64,000 bases of DNA from Buchnera aphidicola (Periphyllus lyropictus) (GTDB lineage Bacteria; Pseudomonadota; Gammaproteobacteria; Enterobacterales; Enterobacteriaceae). Each line of letters starts with the position of its first letter. The first letter of the stretch is position 1. Under the pieces are notes generated by a model. The model had not been told where the DNA came from and ran no database searches. It saw only the letters and a list, made by a program, of their open reading frames with translations. A program made the translations under genes and the position numbers. This document shows, piece by piece, positions 21,013-30,549 of this stretch. The stretch lies in the NCBI RefSeq assembly GCF_024029895.1, contig NZ_CP097457.1:186001-250000 (forward strand). Reading direction: 5' to 3'.

Positions 21013-22326
21013 TTATAGAGTTATTTTTCCAATTTTTTTTAAAGCTTTTTCTAGGTTTAGATATTTTTTTTTAATAGAGATATTTGAAAAAATATAATAA
21101 AATGCTTTTTCTATTAATAAAGAAGATTTAATATTTTTTAAAATTAGTTTTTTTTCTTTTTTTGATATTTTTTTTGAAATATTATTTTTTAAATTAATAA
21201 TATAATTTTTAAATATTTTTTTTATAGAATTTTTGCTTATATATAATGATTCTTGAGAAATAATTTTATTAATTAGATCATGAATTATCATTTTTCCAAT
21301 AATTTCTTTTTTTATATTTTTATCATATATTTTTATAAATATATTTTTTTCTTTTTTATATTTTTCAAAAATTATTTTTTTTAATATATTTTTTTCTTTT
21401 TTATTTATTTTTTTTTTAAATTTTTTTTTATTTATTTGAATCCAAGTTTTTATAAATTTTTCTTTTAAATATTGGTATTCAATTTTTTTAGCTTCTTTTT
21501 TTAGTTTTAGATATATTTTTTTTTTTAATTCTTCAATATTTTTTTCTTGAAATCCAAAATTTTTTATTTTATTAAAATCTATTTTATTTATTTTTTTTTC
21601 TTTAATTTTTATTATTTTTATTTTTATTATTATTTTTTTTGATGAAATTTTTTTTTCAGGATGATATTTTGAAAATTTTTTATTAATAAAAATTATATCT
21701 CCTATTTTTTTATTAATAATTTTTTTGTAAATTTTTTTTAATAAAAAATTTTTATTAATATATATTAAAAAATTTTTTTTTTTTGATATGTATTTTTTAT
21801 TTTTTTTTAATATTAATTTATAATTAATAATTACTTTATCATTTTCTGATATAGGTTTTTTTTTATTTTTCCAAGGAGTAATATTTTTTTGAAGATTAAT
21901 AAGAGTTTTTAAAATATCTTTTTTTGTTATTTTAATTTTTAATTGATATAATTTTATTAATTTTAATTTTTGTAATAATTTTTCAGAAGGAATTGTAAAT
22001 TTTATTGTATAATTAAAATTACTTCCTTTTTTATATTTTTTGAAAAAATATTGAAGATTATAATATTTTTTTATTTTTTTTTTTTTTAATACATCAATAA
22101 AATGTTGATTAATTAATTTATTTAATGTTTTTTTTAATACTTCTTTTTTAAATTTTTTTTTTATAATATTAAATGGAACTTTTCCTTTACGAAATCCATT
22201 TATAAAAGAATTTTTTTTTAAATTTATTAGTTTTTTTTTAACTTTTTTTTCTATTTTTTGACTAGATAAAACATTTTTTATTTCTATGTTATTCATTTTT
22301 AATGATTTATTTAAAATAGTATTCAT
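21013..22326 (-). CDS. tig: Trigger factor
   Basis: Ribosome-bound chaperone meeting nascent chains. The ribosome-docking signature GFRKGKVP is intact at residues 44-51, at the same distance from the start as in E. coli, which supports the chosen ATG. 437 residues (432 in E. coli). The middle FKBP-like domain is heavily altered: it starts NDKVIINYKLI, but the pocket block containing IPGFE in E. coli is replaced by FLIYINKNFLLKKIY, so isomerase activity is doubtful. The C-terminal arms are present but lysine-rich. First gene of the tig-clpP-clpX-lon block. Confidence 0.93.
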   Translation of the reverse strand: MNTILNKSLKMNNIEIKNVLSSQKIEKKVKKKLINLKKNSFINGFRKGKVPFNIIKKKFKKEVLKKTLNKLINQHFIDVLKKKKIKKYYNLQYFFKKYKKGSNFNYTIKFTIPSEKLLQKLKLIKLYQLKIKITKKDILKTLINLQKNITPWKNKKKPISENDKVIINYKLILKKNKKYISKKKNFLIYINKNFLLKKIYKKIINKKIGDIIFINKKFSKYHPEKKISSKKIIIKIKIIKIKEKKINKIDFNKIKNFGFQEKNIEELKKKIYLKLKKEAKKIEYQYLKEKFIKTWIQINKKKFKKKINKKEKNILKKIIFEKYKKEKNIFIKIYDKNIKKEIIGKMIIHDLINKIISQESLYISKNSIKKIFKNYIINLKNNISKKISKKEKKLILKNIKSSLLIEKAFYYIFSNISIKKKYLNLEKALKKIGKITL

Positions 22327-22439
22327 TATTTTCCTTTTTAATTAAATATATATTTATATAAATTAATTATTTTTATATTTATTAAGTTTTTTAAATTTTA
22401 TTTTTTATTTGAAAATTTAAAAAAAAATAATTTTTTAAA

Positions 22440-22736
22440 TTAATTAAAACATTTTGTAGGATTTATTTTTTTATTTTTTTTTATATTCCATTCTTTTTCA
22501 GTATAAGTATATAATTCTATTCCATGTATTTTATTTTTTATTTCTTTAGATAGGATATTATAAATTGTTCTATGTCTTTCTAATATTTCTTTTCTAAAAA
22601 AATAATTACTAATAATTATTATTTTAAAGTGAGAATATTTTTTTTTAAGATTTTTATGAACAGAACTTTGATTAGTTATTTTTATTTTTTTTATTTTTAT
22701 TTGATTTTTTATTTTTTTTTTTATTAAATTTAACAT
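22440..22736 (-). CDS. bolA: BolA family protein
   Basis: 98 residues with the BolA core: SHFKIIIISNYFFRKEILERHRTIYNIL, matching E. coli [25 protein letters not shown], then HGIELYTYTEKEW. BolA proteins work with monothiol glutaredoxins in iron-sulphur handling; the conserved His in ERHR is kept. It lies upstream of tig as in E. coli. The 257 bases to cyoA hold no gene and must contain divergent promoters. Confidence 0.92.
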   Translation of the reverse strand: MLNLIKKKIKNQIKIKKIKITNQSSVHKNLKKKYSHFKIIIISNYFFRKEILERHRTIYNILSKEIKNKIHGIELYTYTEKEWNIKKNKKINPTKCFN

Positions 22737-22890
22737 TTTTTTTATTTTTTTTAAAAGATTAGTATTTTAATATTTTAAAACAAAATAATTAAATTTGAAA
22801 AAAAGTGTTATTTTTTAAAAAAAATAATTAAAAAAAAATTATTATTTTTTAAATTTTAAAATATTTTTTATATTTTGGTTATTTTAATAT

Positions 22891-22896
22891 TATAAT
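22891..22896 (+). promoter_or_regulatory. Candidate -10 box for the cyo operon
   Basis: A perfect TATAAT lies about 98 bp upstream of the cyoA start in the bolA-cyoA divergent gap. No good -35 is found 17 bp upstream. At this base composition a chance match is quite possible, so this is only a candidate. The rest of the gap is featureless AT. Confidence 0.3.
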
Positions 22897-22993
22897 ACTT
22901 AAAAAAAATTAAAGAGATTTTTTTATTGAATTTTTAAATATTTTATTTAAATTTTTTAGAAAAATATTTATTTATATGTTTTTGAGGTTTTTT

Positions 22994-23815
22994 ATGAACT
23001 TTTTTAAAACTAAAAAAAATTATTTTTTGCTTTTTTTCGTATTTTTATTAAATGGATGTAGTGGAGGAATTACTTCTCCAAAAGGAATTATAGCAATTGA
23101 ACAAAGAAATTTAATATTAATTTCTTTTTTAGTAATGTTAATTGTTGTTATTCCAGTAATTTTTATGACTTTATTTTTTTCTTTTAAATATCATCATACT
23201 TCTAAAAATTCTCAATATAATCCAAATTGGAATAATTCTCATAAAATTGAGTTATTTTCATGGGGTATTCCAATTATTTTAATAACTTTTTTAGCTTTTT
23301 TATCATGGAATAAAACTCATGAATTAGATCCAAGGAAAGAAATAAAAACACATTTTAATCCAATAAAAATTAAAGTAGTATCTTTAAATTGGAAATGGTT
23401 ATTTATTTATCCAAAACAAAAAATTATTTCTATTAATGAAGTTGTTTTTCCTACAAATGTTCCAATTAAATTTTATATTACTTCTAAAACTGTTATGAAT
23501 TCTTTTTTTATACCTTCTTTAGGTAGTCAAATATATGCTATGCCAGGTATGATATCTAAGTTAAGTTTGATTTCTAATTTTTCTGGAATTAATAAAGGAA
23601 TTTCTTCTAACTATAGTGGATCTGGATTTTCAGATATGAAGTTTGATGCGTTTTCTGCTTTTAATTTAAATTTTTTTAATTCATGGATTTATAAAGTTAA
23701 AAAAACTGGAAAAAATATTAAAAATTTAGATAATTCATTTAATATTTTTTATAAAGATTTTAAAAAATATTTTGTTTTTTCAGATTTTAATATTATTAAG
23801 AAATTACTTGATTAA
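22994..23815 (+). CDS. cyoA: Cytochrome bo3 ubiquinol oxidase subunit II
   Basis: Lipoprotein subunit of the terminal quinol oxidase. Signal peptide MNFFKTKKNYFLLFFVFLL with lipobox LLNGC, then PKGIIAIEQRNLILISF, two membrane segments (about 35-60 and 85-105) and a cupredoxin-type domain ending with NSFFIPSLGSQIYAMPGM and YSGSGFSDMKFDAF. I start at 22994 because GAGG at 22984-22987 sits 6 bases upstream; an earlier ATG at 22976 has no such site. The 273-residue product lacks the long acidic/His-rich tail of the E. coli protein (315). First gene of cyoABCDE. Confidence 0.95.
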   Translation: MNFFKTKKNYFLLFFVFLLNGCSGGITSPKGIIAIEQRNLILISFLVMLIVVIPVIFMTLFFSFKYHHTSKNSQYNPNWNNSHKIELFSWGIPIILITFLAFLSWNKTHELDPRKEIKTHFNPIKIKVVSLNWKWLFIYPKQKIISINEVVFPTNVPIKFYITSKTVMNSFFIPSLGSQIYAMPGMISKLSLISNFSGINKGISSNYSGSGFSDMKFDAFSAFNLNFFNSWIYKVKKTGKNIKNLDNSFNIFYKDFKKYFVFSDFNIIKKLLD

Positions 23816-23882
23816 TAAAAAATTATAATAAATTTTTTAGGGTTTTTAAAAAATTTTTTAAAGAACTATGAAAGGATATTTT

Positions 23883-25868
23883 ATGTTTGGAAAATTATTA
23901 TGGAAAGATATACCTTTTCATGAACCTATTATTGTTATTACTTATGCTTCTATCATTTTTATATCAATAATTTTAGCTGGATTTATTACATATTTTAAAA
24001 AATGGAAGTATTTATGGAAAGAATGGTTTACTACATTAGATCATAAAAAAATTGCAATTATGTATATTATTTTAGCATTTGTAATGTTATTTAGAGGTTT
24101 TGTTGATGCTATTATGATGCGTATTCAGCAATATTTAGCTTCTTTAAATCATCCATCTGGATTTTTACCACCAAATCATTATGATCAGATTTTTACTGCT
24201 CATGGTGTAATTATGATATTTTTTGTGGCTATGCCGTTAATTATCGGTTTAATGAATTTTGTTGTTCCATTACAAATTGGAGCACGTGATTTAGCTTTTC
24301 CTTTTTTAAACAATTTAAGTTTTTGGATGACTGTAAGTGCTGTTATTTTGATAAATTTATCTCTTGGAATAGGTGAATTTGCTAAGACAGGATGGTTAGC
24401 TTATCCTCCATTATCTGAGATGCAGTTTAGTCCAAGTGTAGGAGTAGATTATTGGATTTGGTGTTTACAAATTGCTGGTATTGGAACTACATTAACTGCT
24501 ATTAATTTTTTAGTAACTATTTTAAAAATGAGAGCTCCAGGAATGACAATGTTTAAAATTCCTGTATTTACATGGACAGTTTTATGTTCAAATTTGTTAA
24601 TTATTGCTTCTTTTCCAGTTTTAACTATTACTTTATTATTATTAACTTTAGATCGATATTTAGGTTTTCATTTTTTCACTAATGATATGGGTGGAAATAT
24701 GATGATGTATGTAAATTTAATTTGGATTTGGGGACATCCAGAAGTTTATATTCTTGTTCTTCCTGCTTTTGGAATTTTTTCAGAAATTGTTTCAACATTT
24801 TCTAAAAAATCTTTATTTGGATATTATTCTTTAGTTTGGGCTACATTATCTATTACGATTTTATCTTTTATTGTTTGGTTACATCATTTTTTTACTATGG
24901 GAGCTGGAGCAAACGTTAATGCTTTTTTTGGAATTACGACAATGATTATTGCAATTCCAACTGGTGTAAAGATTTTTAATTGGTTATTTACAATGTATCA
25001 AGGAAAAATTTATTTTCATTCTTGTATGTTTTGGACTATTGGTTTTTTAATTACTTTTTCTATAGGTGGAATGGCAGGAGTTTTATTATCTTTACCGCCT
25101 GCAGATTTTGTTTTACATAATAGTTTATTTTTAGTTGCTCATTTTCATAATGTTATTATTGGAGGAGTAGTATTTGGTTGCTTTGCAGGAATAACATATT
25201 GGTTTCCTAAAGCTTTTGGTTTTGTTCTTAATGAAACTTGGGGAAAAATAGCTTTTTTATTTTGGGTTATCGGTTTTTGTTTTGCTTTTATTCCTTTATA
25301 TTTTCTAGGTTTTATGGGAATGACACGAAGATTAAGTCAAAATATTGATTATAATTTTCATACTTTGTTATCTATAGCTTGTATAGGAGTATTTTTTATT
25401 TTTTTAGGTGTATGTTCTCAAGTTATTCAATTTGTTATATCTATTAAAAATCGTAAAAATAATTTAGATGTTACAGGAGATCCTTGGGATGGAAGAACTT
25501 TAGAATGGAGTATTTCTTCTCCAGCTCCAATTTATAATTTCTTTATTATTCCTAAAGTTAAAAGTAGAGATGCTTTTTGGAAACAAAAACAAAAAGAAAA
25601 ATTAAATTTAAATAAAATTAAAAAAAAAATTATATATAAAGATTTATATATTCCAAAAAATAGTTTTTATGGAATAATTATTAGTTTATTTACAACAATA
25701 TTTGGATTTTCAGCAGTTTGGCATATTTGGTGGTTGTTTTGTTTTTCTTTTATTAGTATTTTTTTTATTTTTTTATATAAAAGTTTTCAAATAGAGAGAA
25801 AGTATTGTATAAAAAAAGAAAAAATAAAAAAAATAGAAGATATTTATTATAAAAATTTAATTAAATAG
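23883..25868 (+). CDS. cyoB: Cytochrome bo3 ubiquinol oxidase subunit I
   Basis: Catalytic subunit with haem b, haem o3 and CuB; oxidises ubiquinol and pumps protons. Key residues are visible: [11 protein letters not shown] (haem b His), WGHPEVYIL (CuB His and cross-linked Tyr), LHHFFTMG (CuB His pair) and [10 protein letters not shown] (haem ligands). Start at 23883 ([15 protein letters not shown]) matches E. coli and follows AAAGGA by 7 bases; an in-frame ATG five codons earlier lacks this. 661 residues against 663. It is one of the least AT-eroded proteins in the window. Confidence 0.97.
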   Translation: MFGKLLWKDIPFHEPIIVITYASIIFISIILAGFITYFKKWKYLWKEWFTTLDHKKIAIMYIILAFVMLFRGFVDAIMMRIQQYLASLNHPSGFLPPNHYDQIFTAHGVIMIFFVAMPLIIGLMNFVVPLQIGARDLAFPFLNNLSFWMTVSAVILINLSLGIGEFAKTGWLAYPPLSEMQFSPSVGVDYWIWCLQIAGIGTTLTAINFLVTILKMRAPGMTMFKIPVFTWTVLCSNLLIIASFPVLTITLLLLTLDRYLGFHFFTNDMGGNMMMYVNLIWIWGHPEVYILVLPAFGIFSEIVSTFSKKSLFGYYSLVWATLSITILSFIVWLHHFFTMGAGANVNAFFGITTMIIAIPTGVKIFNWLFTMYQGKIYFHSCMFWTIGFLITFSIGGMAGVLLSLPPADFVLHNSLFLVAHFHNVIIGGVVFGCFAGITYWFPKAFGFVLNETWGKIAFLFWVIGFCFAFIPLYFLGFMGMTRRLSQNIDYNFHTLLSIACIGVFFIFLGVCSQVIQFVISIKNRKNNLDVTGDPWDGRTLEWSISSPAPIYNFFIIPKVKSRDAFWKQKQKEKLNLNKIKKKIIYKDLYIPKNSFYGIIISLFTTIFGFSAVWHIWWLFCFSFISIFFIFLYKSFQIERKYCIKKEKIKKIEDIYYKNLIK

Positions 25869-25878
25869 AGTTTAAAAT

Positions 25879-26505
25879 ATGCTATATAATTTTTTAAAAA
25901 AAATATTTTTTAAAAAAGAAAATAATTTTTCTAAAGATATTTTTAATATAAATAAAAAAGTTATTTTTGGATTTTGGATTTATATTATGAGCGATTGTAT
26001 TATGTTCGCTACTGCTTTTTCTGTTTATTTTGTGATGGTTAATAATATTTCTAACGGGCCTTCTGGAAAGGATATTTTTAATTTAAATATTGTTGAATTG
26101 GAAACGTTATTTTTATTATTAAGTTCATTTATGTTTAGTATATCTTTAAATTTTTTAAAAAAAAATAATTCTTTTATGGTTTGCTTTTTTTTATTTTTAG
26201 TTTTTATTCTTGGATTTTTATTTATTTTTTTTGAAAGTTATGAGTTTTTTCTTTTATTTCATAAAAATTATTATCCTACTAAAAGCGGATTTCTTTCATC
26301 TTTTTATTTTTTGTTAAGTTTTCATGGAATACATATTATAGTTGGTTTAATTTGGATATTATTAATGATTTTCCAAATTATAATATTAGGAATTAATAAA
26401 AATATTATTACTAAAATTTTATGTTTAAGTATTTTTTGGCATTTTTTAGATATTATTTGGATTTTCTTGTTTACTTTTGTATATTTATTTGGAATGATAA
26501 AATGA
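25879..26505 (+). CDS. cyoC: Cytochrome bo3 ubiquinol oxidase subunit III
   Basis: A five-helix membrane subunit of the oxidase. Family segments: FGFWIYIMSDCIMFATAFSVY, NIVELETLFLLLSSF, LSSFYFLLSFHGIHIIVGLIW and FWHFLDIIWIFLFTFVY. 208 residues (204 in E. coli). Its stop overlaps the cyoD start as ATGA, so the two are translationally coupled. Confidence 0.95.
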   Translation: MLYNFLKKIFFKKENNFSKDIFNINKKVIFGFWIYIMSDCIMFATAFSVYFVMVNNISNGPSGKDIFNLNIVELETLFLLLSSFMFSISLNFLKKNNSFMVCFFLFLVFILGFLFIFFESYEFFLLFHKNYYPTKSGFLSSFYFLLSFHGIHIIVGLIWILLMIFQIIILGINKNIITKILCLSIFWHFLDIIWIFLFTFVYLFGMIK

Positions 26506-26831
26506 TTTTAAAAAACAAATTAATAAATTTTTTTAAAAATTCTGTATTTTTTTATATAATTGTTTTTTTATTTTTGTTATTTTTGTCTTTTTTTCCATTT
26601 TTTGTTGTTAAAAACAATACATTTAATCATTGTTGTATTTATTTTTTTTTAATTTTTTGTAGTTTAATTCAAGTTTTAATTCATATATTATTTTTTCTAC
26701 ATCTTAATGATTATAATAAAAATTATTGGAACATATTTTCAATAATTTTTACATGTACAATAATTATTATTATTTTTACAGGTTCTGTTTGGATTATGAG
26801 GAATTTAAATCATCATGTTACATATATTTAA
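26502..26831 (+). CDS. cyoD: Cytochrome bo3 ubiquinol oxidase subunit IV
   Basis: Small three-helix subunit that aids assembly of the CuB site. The ATG at 26502 overlaps the cyoC stop and gives 109 residues, exactly the E. coli length; a longer in-frame extension upstream is only cyoC read in another frame. Family segments: QVLIHILFFLHLNDY (E. coli QVLVHLVCFLHMN) and GSVWIMRNLNHH (E. coli GSIWIMWNLNYN). The cyoE start lies inside its last codons. Confidence 0.93.
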   Translation: MILKNKLINFFKNSVFFYIIVFLFLLFLSFFPFFVVKNNTFNHCCIYFFLIFCSLIQVLIHILFFLHLNDYNKNYWNIFSIIFTCTIIIIIFTGSVWIMRNLNHHVTYI

Positions 26832-27710
26832 AAATATCAAAACTTTTTTTTTTATTATATAGAATTAATTAAACCAAGGATTGTATTACCAAATTTACTT
26901 TCTACTTCTTCTGGATTTTTTTTAGCTTCTAATAAAAAAAGTTTAAATATAAAAACTTATTTTTTTGTTCTTTTAGGTACGTTTTTTATTATATCATGCG
27001 GATGTGTTTTAAATAATATAATTGATAGAAAGTATGATATGAAAATGGAAAGAACTAAAGATAGAATTTTAGCAAAAAATAAAATTTCTTTAATATATGT
27101 ATTTATTTTTTCTTTATTTTTATTTATTTTAGGTACATATATTTTATTATTTTTTATAAATACTTTATCTTATTTAATATCTTTTTTTGGTTTATTTTCA
27201 TATGTTTTTTTATATACTTTTATTTTAAAAAAAAATTCTGAGTATTCAACTATTTTTGGTTCTTTTGCTGGAGCTTGTCCTATAATTATAGGATATTCTT
27301 CAGTAAAAAATTCTTTAGATTATTTTTGTTTAATTTTGTTTTTTATTTTCTTTTTTTGGCAAATTCCTCATTCTTATTCAATTTATTTATTGAATTTAAA
27401 AGATTATAAAAATGCTAATATTTCAGTTTTTCCAGTTTTATATAATATTCGTAAAACTATTAAACACATGTATTTTTATTTATTTGGATTAATATTATTT
27501 ACATTTATTTTTACTTTTTTAACTTATTCAAATTTTTTATATAGTATTTTCTTTTTATTTTTAGGATTTTATTGGTTATTTTTAATAAAACAAGGTGATA
27601 ATCTTTCTAATAATAAAAAAAAATGGTTTAGAAAAATTTTTAGATTTTCTATATTTTATATAATTTTATTAAATTTTTCTGTTTTTATAAATTATTTAGA
27701 AATTTTTTAA
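26815..27710 (+). CDS. cyoE: Protohaem IX farnesyltransferase, frame broken at a T10 run
   Basis: Makes haem O for the bo3 oxidase; a UbiA-family prenyltransferase with about seven to nine membrane segments. The homologous body runs from YIELIKPRIV (E. coli YLQVTKPGII) through the Asp motif NNIIDRKYDMKMERTKDR to 27710, with intact downstream motifs (WQIPHSYS, KDYKNANISVFPV). No ATG, GTG or TTG precedes this frame after the cyoD stop. The ATG at 26815 reads MLHIFKNIKTFFF in another frame and hits TAG just past a run of ten T (26844-26853). One extra T joins the two frames into a 298-residue protein (296 in E. coli). Either slippage rescues it or the run is miscounted. The alternative is initiation at a rare ATA or ATT codon. 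Confidence 0.85.
26844..26853 (+). other. T10 homopolymer at the cyoE frame break
   Basis: Ten consecutive T between the cyoE ATG (26815) and its homologous body. Reading with 11 T gives one continuous gene. RNA polymerase slippage on poly(A/T) tracts is documented for Buchnera and could produce such transcripts. Confidence 0.7.
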
Positions 27711-27982
27711 ATACATTTTTTTGGATTAGGAATTCCAGCGATTTTACTAATTTTGATTGCTGGATTTTTAGGAAATAAATTTATTAAATCAACACTATTT
27801 AATTTTTTTTTATAAGTTTTATTTATTGCTGTTAATAATATTCTAATTGAAGGTATAATATGAAATTTTAAATAAAAATTTCTTGTAAAAAAAATAATTT
27901 TCCAATGAATTTTCTTTATTTTTATTTTTTCTTTTTTTGCTATTTTTAAAGCATATTTTTTATTCCAAAATATTTTTTTCAT
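27707..27982 (-). CDS. tusE: Sulfur relay protein TusE (DsrC family), short
   Basis: Passes sulfur from TusBCD to MnmA for the 2-thiouridine of tRNA wobble bases. The DsrC pattern is clear: HWKIIFFTRNFYLKFHIIPSIRIL (E. coli [24 protein letters not shown]), LFPKNPAIKISKIAGIPNPKKCI, with the sulfur-carrying Cys next to last. 91 residues against 109: the first 17 or so of E. coli are missing. The start is supported by AAAGG 10 bases upstream, and no upstream homology is seen in any frame. Its stop overlaps that of cyoE on the other strand. Confidence 0.9.
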   Translation of the reverse strand: MKKIFWNKKYALKIAKKEKIKIKKIHWKIIFFTRNFYLKFHIIPSIRILLTAINKTYKKKLNSVDLINLFPKNPAIKISKIAGIPNPKKCI

Positions 27983-28056
27983 AAAAATATTTACCTTTAA
28001 AAAAAATTTTAATAATGATATAAAAATTTTTATTATAATATTTTTTTATATTTATT

Positions 28057-28476
28057 TTATTTTTTTATATTAAATCTCATATTAAAAGCTGCTTTATCTA
28101 GTACACCGTTAATAAATTTATAACTTTTTTTTGAACCAAATTTTTTTGCCAGTTCTATTCCTTCATTTATAATTACTTTATATGGAATTTCTTTTCTTTT
28201 AAGAAGTTCATAAAAAGATATTCTAAGTATAGATTTTTCTATTTCTCCTAATTTATTTATGTTTTTTAATATATATGGTTTTATTAAAAAATCAATTTTT
28301 TTTTTATTTATTATAATTCCATAAAAGATTTCATTAAAATAATTTATATCAATTTTTTTTATATATTTTTTATAAAAATGTTTTTTTATATCTTTAAAAT
28401 TATTTTTAGATATTTGCCATGAATATAAAGCTTGAACTAGACATATTCTTGATTTTTTTCTTAAATTAAGATTCAT
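28057..28476 (-). CDS. nusB: Transcription antitermination factor NusB
   Basis: Binds boxA RNA with ribosomal protein S10 to promote rRNA antitermination. 139 residues, exactly the E. coli length, with [12 protein letters not shown] at the N-terminus, [32 protein letters not shown] in the second helical half and [10 protein letters not shown] near the end. A boxA-like target is visible in this window before 23S (2436-2450). It lies between tusE and the initiator tRNA; the rib genes that usually precede it are not here. Confidence 0.95.
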   Translation of the reverse strand: MNLNLRKKSRICLVQALYSWQISKNNFKDIKKHFYKKYIKKIDINYFNEIFYGIIINKKKIDFLIKPYILKNINKLGEIEKSILRISFYELLKRKEIPYKVIINEGIELAKKFGSKKSYKFINGVLDKAAFNMRFNIKK

Positions 28477-28623
28477 TTTTTTTTTATTTTTCTCATCATA
28501 TATAAATTAATTATATTTTTATAAAAATTTTTATTACACATATTTTTTTATATTTATTTTATTTATTTTTAAAAAAATATTGCATATTAATATTATAAAG
28601 GTTATTATATTAACACAAAATAA

Positions 28624-28697
<74 letters not shown>

Positions 28698-28719
28698 AAA
28701 TTATTTCAAAAATTTTTTT

Positions 28720-30543
28720 TTATTTTTTTAAATTTTTGATAAAAAATTTTAATTTTTCTCTTAATCCATTGAATTTAAAAATCTTTCTTTTTATAGATTT
28801 TTTAAAAATTTTTTTATTAGAATAAATAAAAACTTTTTTTTTTGATCTAGTAAGAGCTGTATAAATTATTTCTCTATTTATTATTTTTTTTTTGTTTTTA
28901 ATAGGAAATATTATATGTATTTTTTTAAATTCAGATCCTTGAGATTTATGTATTGTTATTGCCCATGTAGTTTTATGTTTTGGAATTAAATTAATAGGAA
29001 TTTTTTTAATTTGATTATCTGGCATTAAAAAAAATACTTTCATTTCTTTATTTTTGTCAAATAAAGTAATTCCTGTAATACCATTAAATAATTTCATATT
29101 AATTGAATTTTTTAATATTATTATTGGTTTTCCAATATACCAATTTTTTTTATTTATTTTTCTAAATTTTATTTTTATATTTTTTTTTATTAATTTTTCA
29201 AAAATTTTATTAATTCCTTCTATTCCAAAAATTCCTTTTTTAATTAAACATAAAATTCTTATTTTATTAAAAAATTCAAATATTTTTTTAATAGATTTTT
29301 TTTTTTTAATTATTTTCCAAAATTTTTTGTAATAAGAAAAAATTCCTTCTATTTTTTTTTTATATAATTTTATTTTTTTTAAATTAAAAAATTTAATTTT
29401 TTTAAATTTATTTTTATATATTTTTTTTATTTCTTTTTTTTTATTATATTTTATTATTTTTCTACATATATTAATATCAGATTTTTTTTTAAAACGATAT
29501 TTTTTTTTTAAAACAAATATATTATTTTCAAAAAAAATATTATTTATATTACTATTATTTTTTTTTTTTATAAAGTATTTTAATTTATTAAATTGTTTTA
29601 TATGAGATTTTTTTTTATATAGAAAAATAATATCTTTTAGTATTGATCCTAAGTTTATTGAAGGTAATTGATTTACGTCTCCAAAAAATAAAATTTGCAC
29701 TTTTTTATTTATACAATTAATAATTTTTTCTAACATAAATATATCAATCATTGATGTTTCATCAATTATTAATAAATCTATATTTAATTTCATTTTTTTT
29801 TTAAATAATATATTTTTTCTTTTTTTATTTATTTTAAATAAACGATGAATTGTAAAGCATTCATTAGGAATATATTTTTTATATTTATTTTTAATAGATA
29901 AAAAAATTTTATTTTTTTTAATAGAATTTATTAATACTGAACTAGATTTTCCTGTAGGAGTAGTTAAAACTATTTTTTTTTTTTTAGATATTATTATAAA
30001 AAAAAATATTATTTTTGAAATAAGAGTAGTTTTTCCTGTTCCAGGACTTCCTAATATAAAAGTAAATTTATTTAATAAACATAAAATAATTGAAATTTTT
30101 TGTTCAATATTTAAATTTTTAAATATTTTTAAAGAAAAAATTTTTTTCCATTTAGAGTATTTATATTTTTTTGATTTATATTTTTTAGTTAAAAATTGAA
30201 ATATTTTTTCTTCTATATTCCAAATTTTACTTAAATATAATCTATTTTTTTCTATTACAAGAGGGTAATTTTTGTTTTTATATCCAACTGATGAGCTTTT
30301 TAATAGTTCTTTTTTTATATCTTTTATTTTTCCTATTTTTTTTAAAATTTTTTTATTAAAAAATTTTTTCTTTTTTATATTTTTTAATGAAATAAAAGTT
30401 TTTCCATGTCTATTAGATAGACTTAAATAAGAAGAAATTATTAAAAGTAATGAGTTTGATTTATTAGATATAGTTTTAGCAAAATAATAATCAATGATAT
30501 TTATATGTTTTTTTTTTAATAGTTTTTTCATTAATTTTAACAT
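28720..30543 (-). CDS. recD: Exodeoxyribonuclease V subunit alpha (RecD helicase)
   Basis: 5'-3' helicase of RecBCD. Superfamily 1 motifs in order: GSPGTGKTT (motif I, about 164), LTTPTGKSS (Ia), LLIIDETSMID (II), ILFFGDVNQLPS (III), KKYRF (IV region), WAITIHKSQGSEF (V) and YTALTRSKKKV (VI). 607 residues against 608 in E. coli, although much of the protein is Lys/Ile/Phe. It starts 6 bp after the recB stop. All helicase motifs survive, suggesting a working subunit. Confidence 0.95.
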   Translation of the reverse strand: MLKLMKKLLKKKHINIIDYYFAKTISNKSNSLLLIISSYLSLSNRHGKTFISLKNIKKKKFFNKKILKKIGKIKDIKKELLKSSSVGYKNKNYPLVIEKNRLYLSKIWNIEEKIFQFLTKKYKSKKYKYSKWKKIFSLKIFKNLNIEQKISIILCLLNKFTFILGSPGTGKTTLISKIIFFFIIISKKKKIVLTTPTGKSSSVLINSIKKNKIFLSIKNKYKKYIPNECFTIHRLFKINKKRKNILFKKKMKLNIDLLIIDETSMIDIFMLEKIINCINKKVQILFFGDVNQLPSINLGSILKDIIFLYKKKSHIKQFNKLKYFIKKKNNSNINNIFFENNIFVLKKKYRFKKKSDINICRKIIKYNKKKEIKKIYKNKFKKIKFFNLKKIKLYKKKIEGIFSYYKKFWKIIKKKKSIKKIFEFFNKIRILCLIKKGIFGIEGINKIFEKLIKKNIKIKFRKINKKNWYIGKPIIILKNSINMKLFNGITGITLFDKNKEMKVFFLMPDNQIKKIPINLIPKHKTTWAITIHKSQGSEFKKIHIIFPIKNKKKIINREIIYTALTRSKKKVFIYSNKKIFKKSIKRKIFKFNGLREKLKFFIKNLKK

Positions 30544-30549
30544 GGTTTT

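Noticed and set aside
26421-26501. N-terminal extension of cyoD
   Set aside because: This part is cyoC in another frame; the ATG at 26502 overlapping the cyoC stop gives the exact family length.
27036-27041. ATG codons at the MKMERTK segment as the cyoE start
   Set aside because: This would drop the conserved N-terminal 70 residues, including the first membrane helix and the Asp motif start, all of which are present upstream in the same frame.
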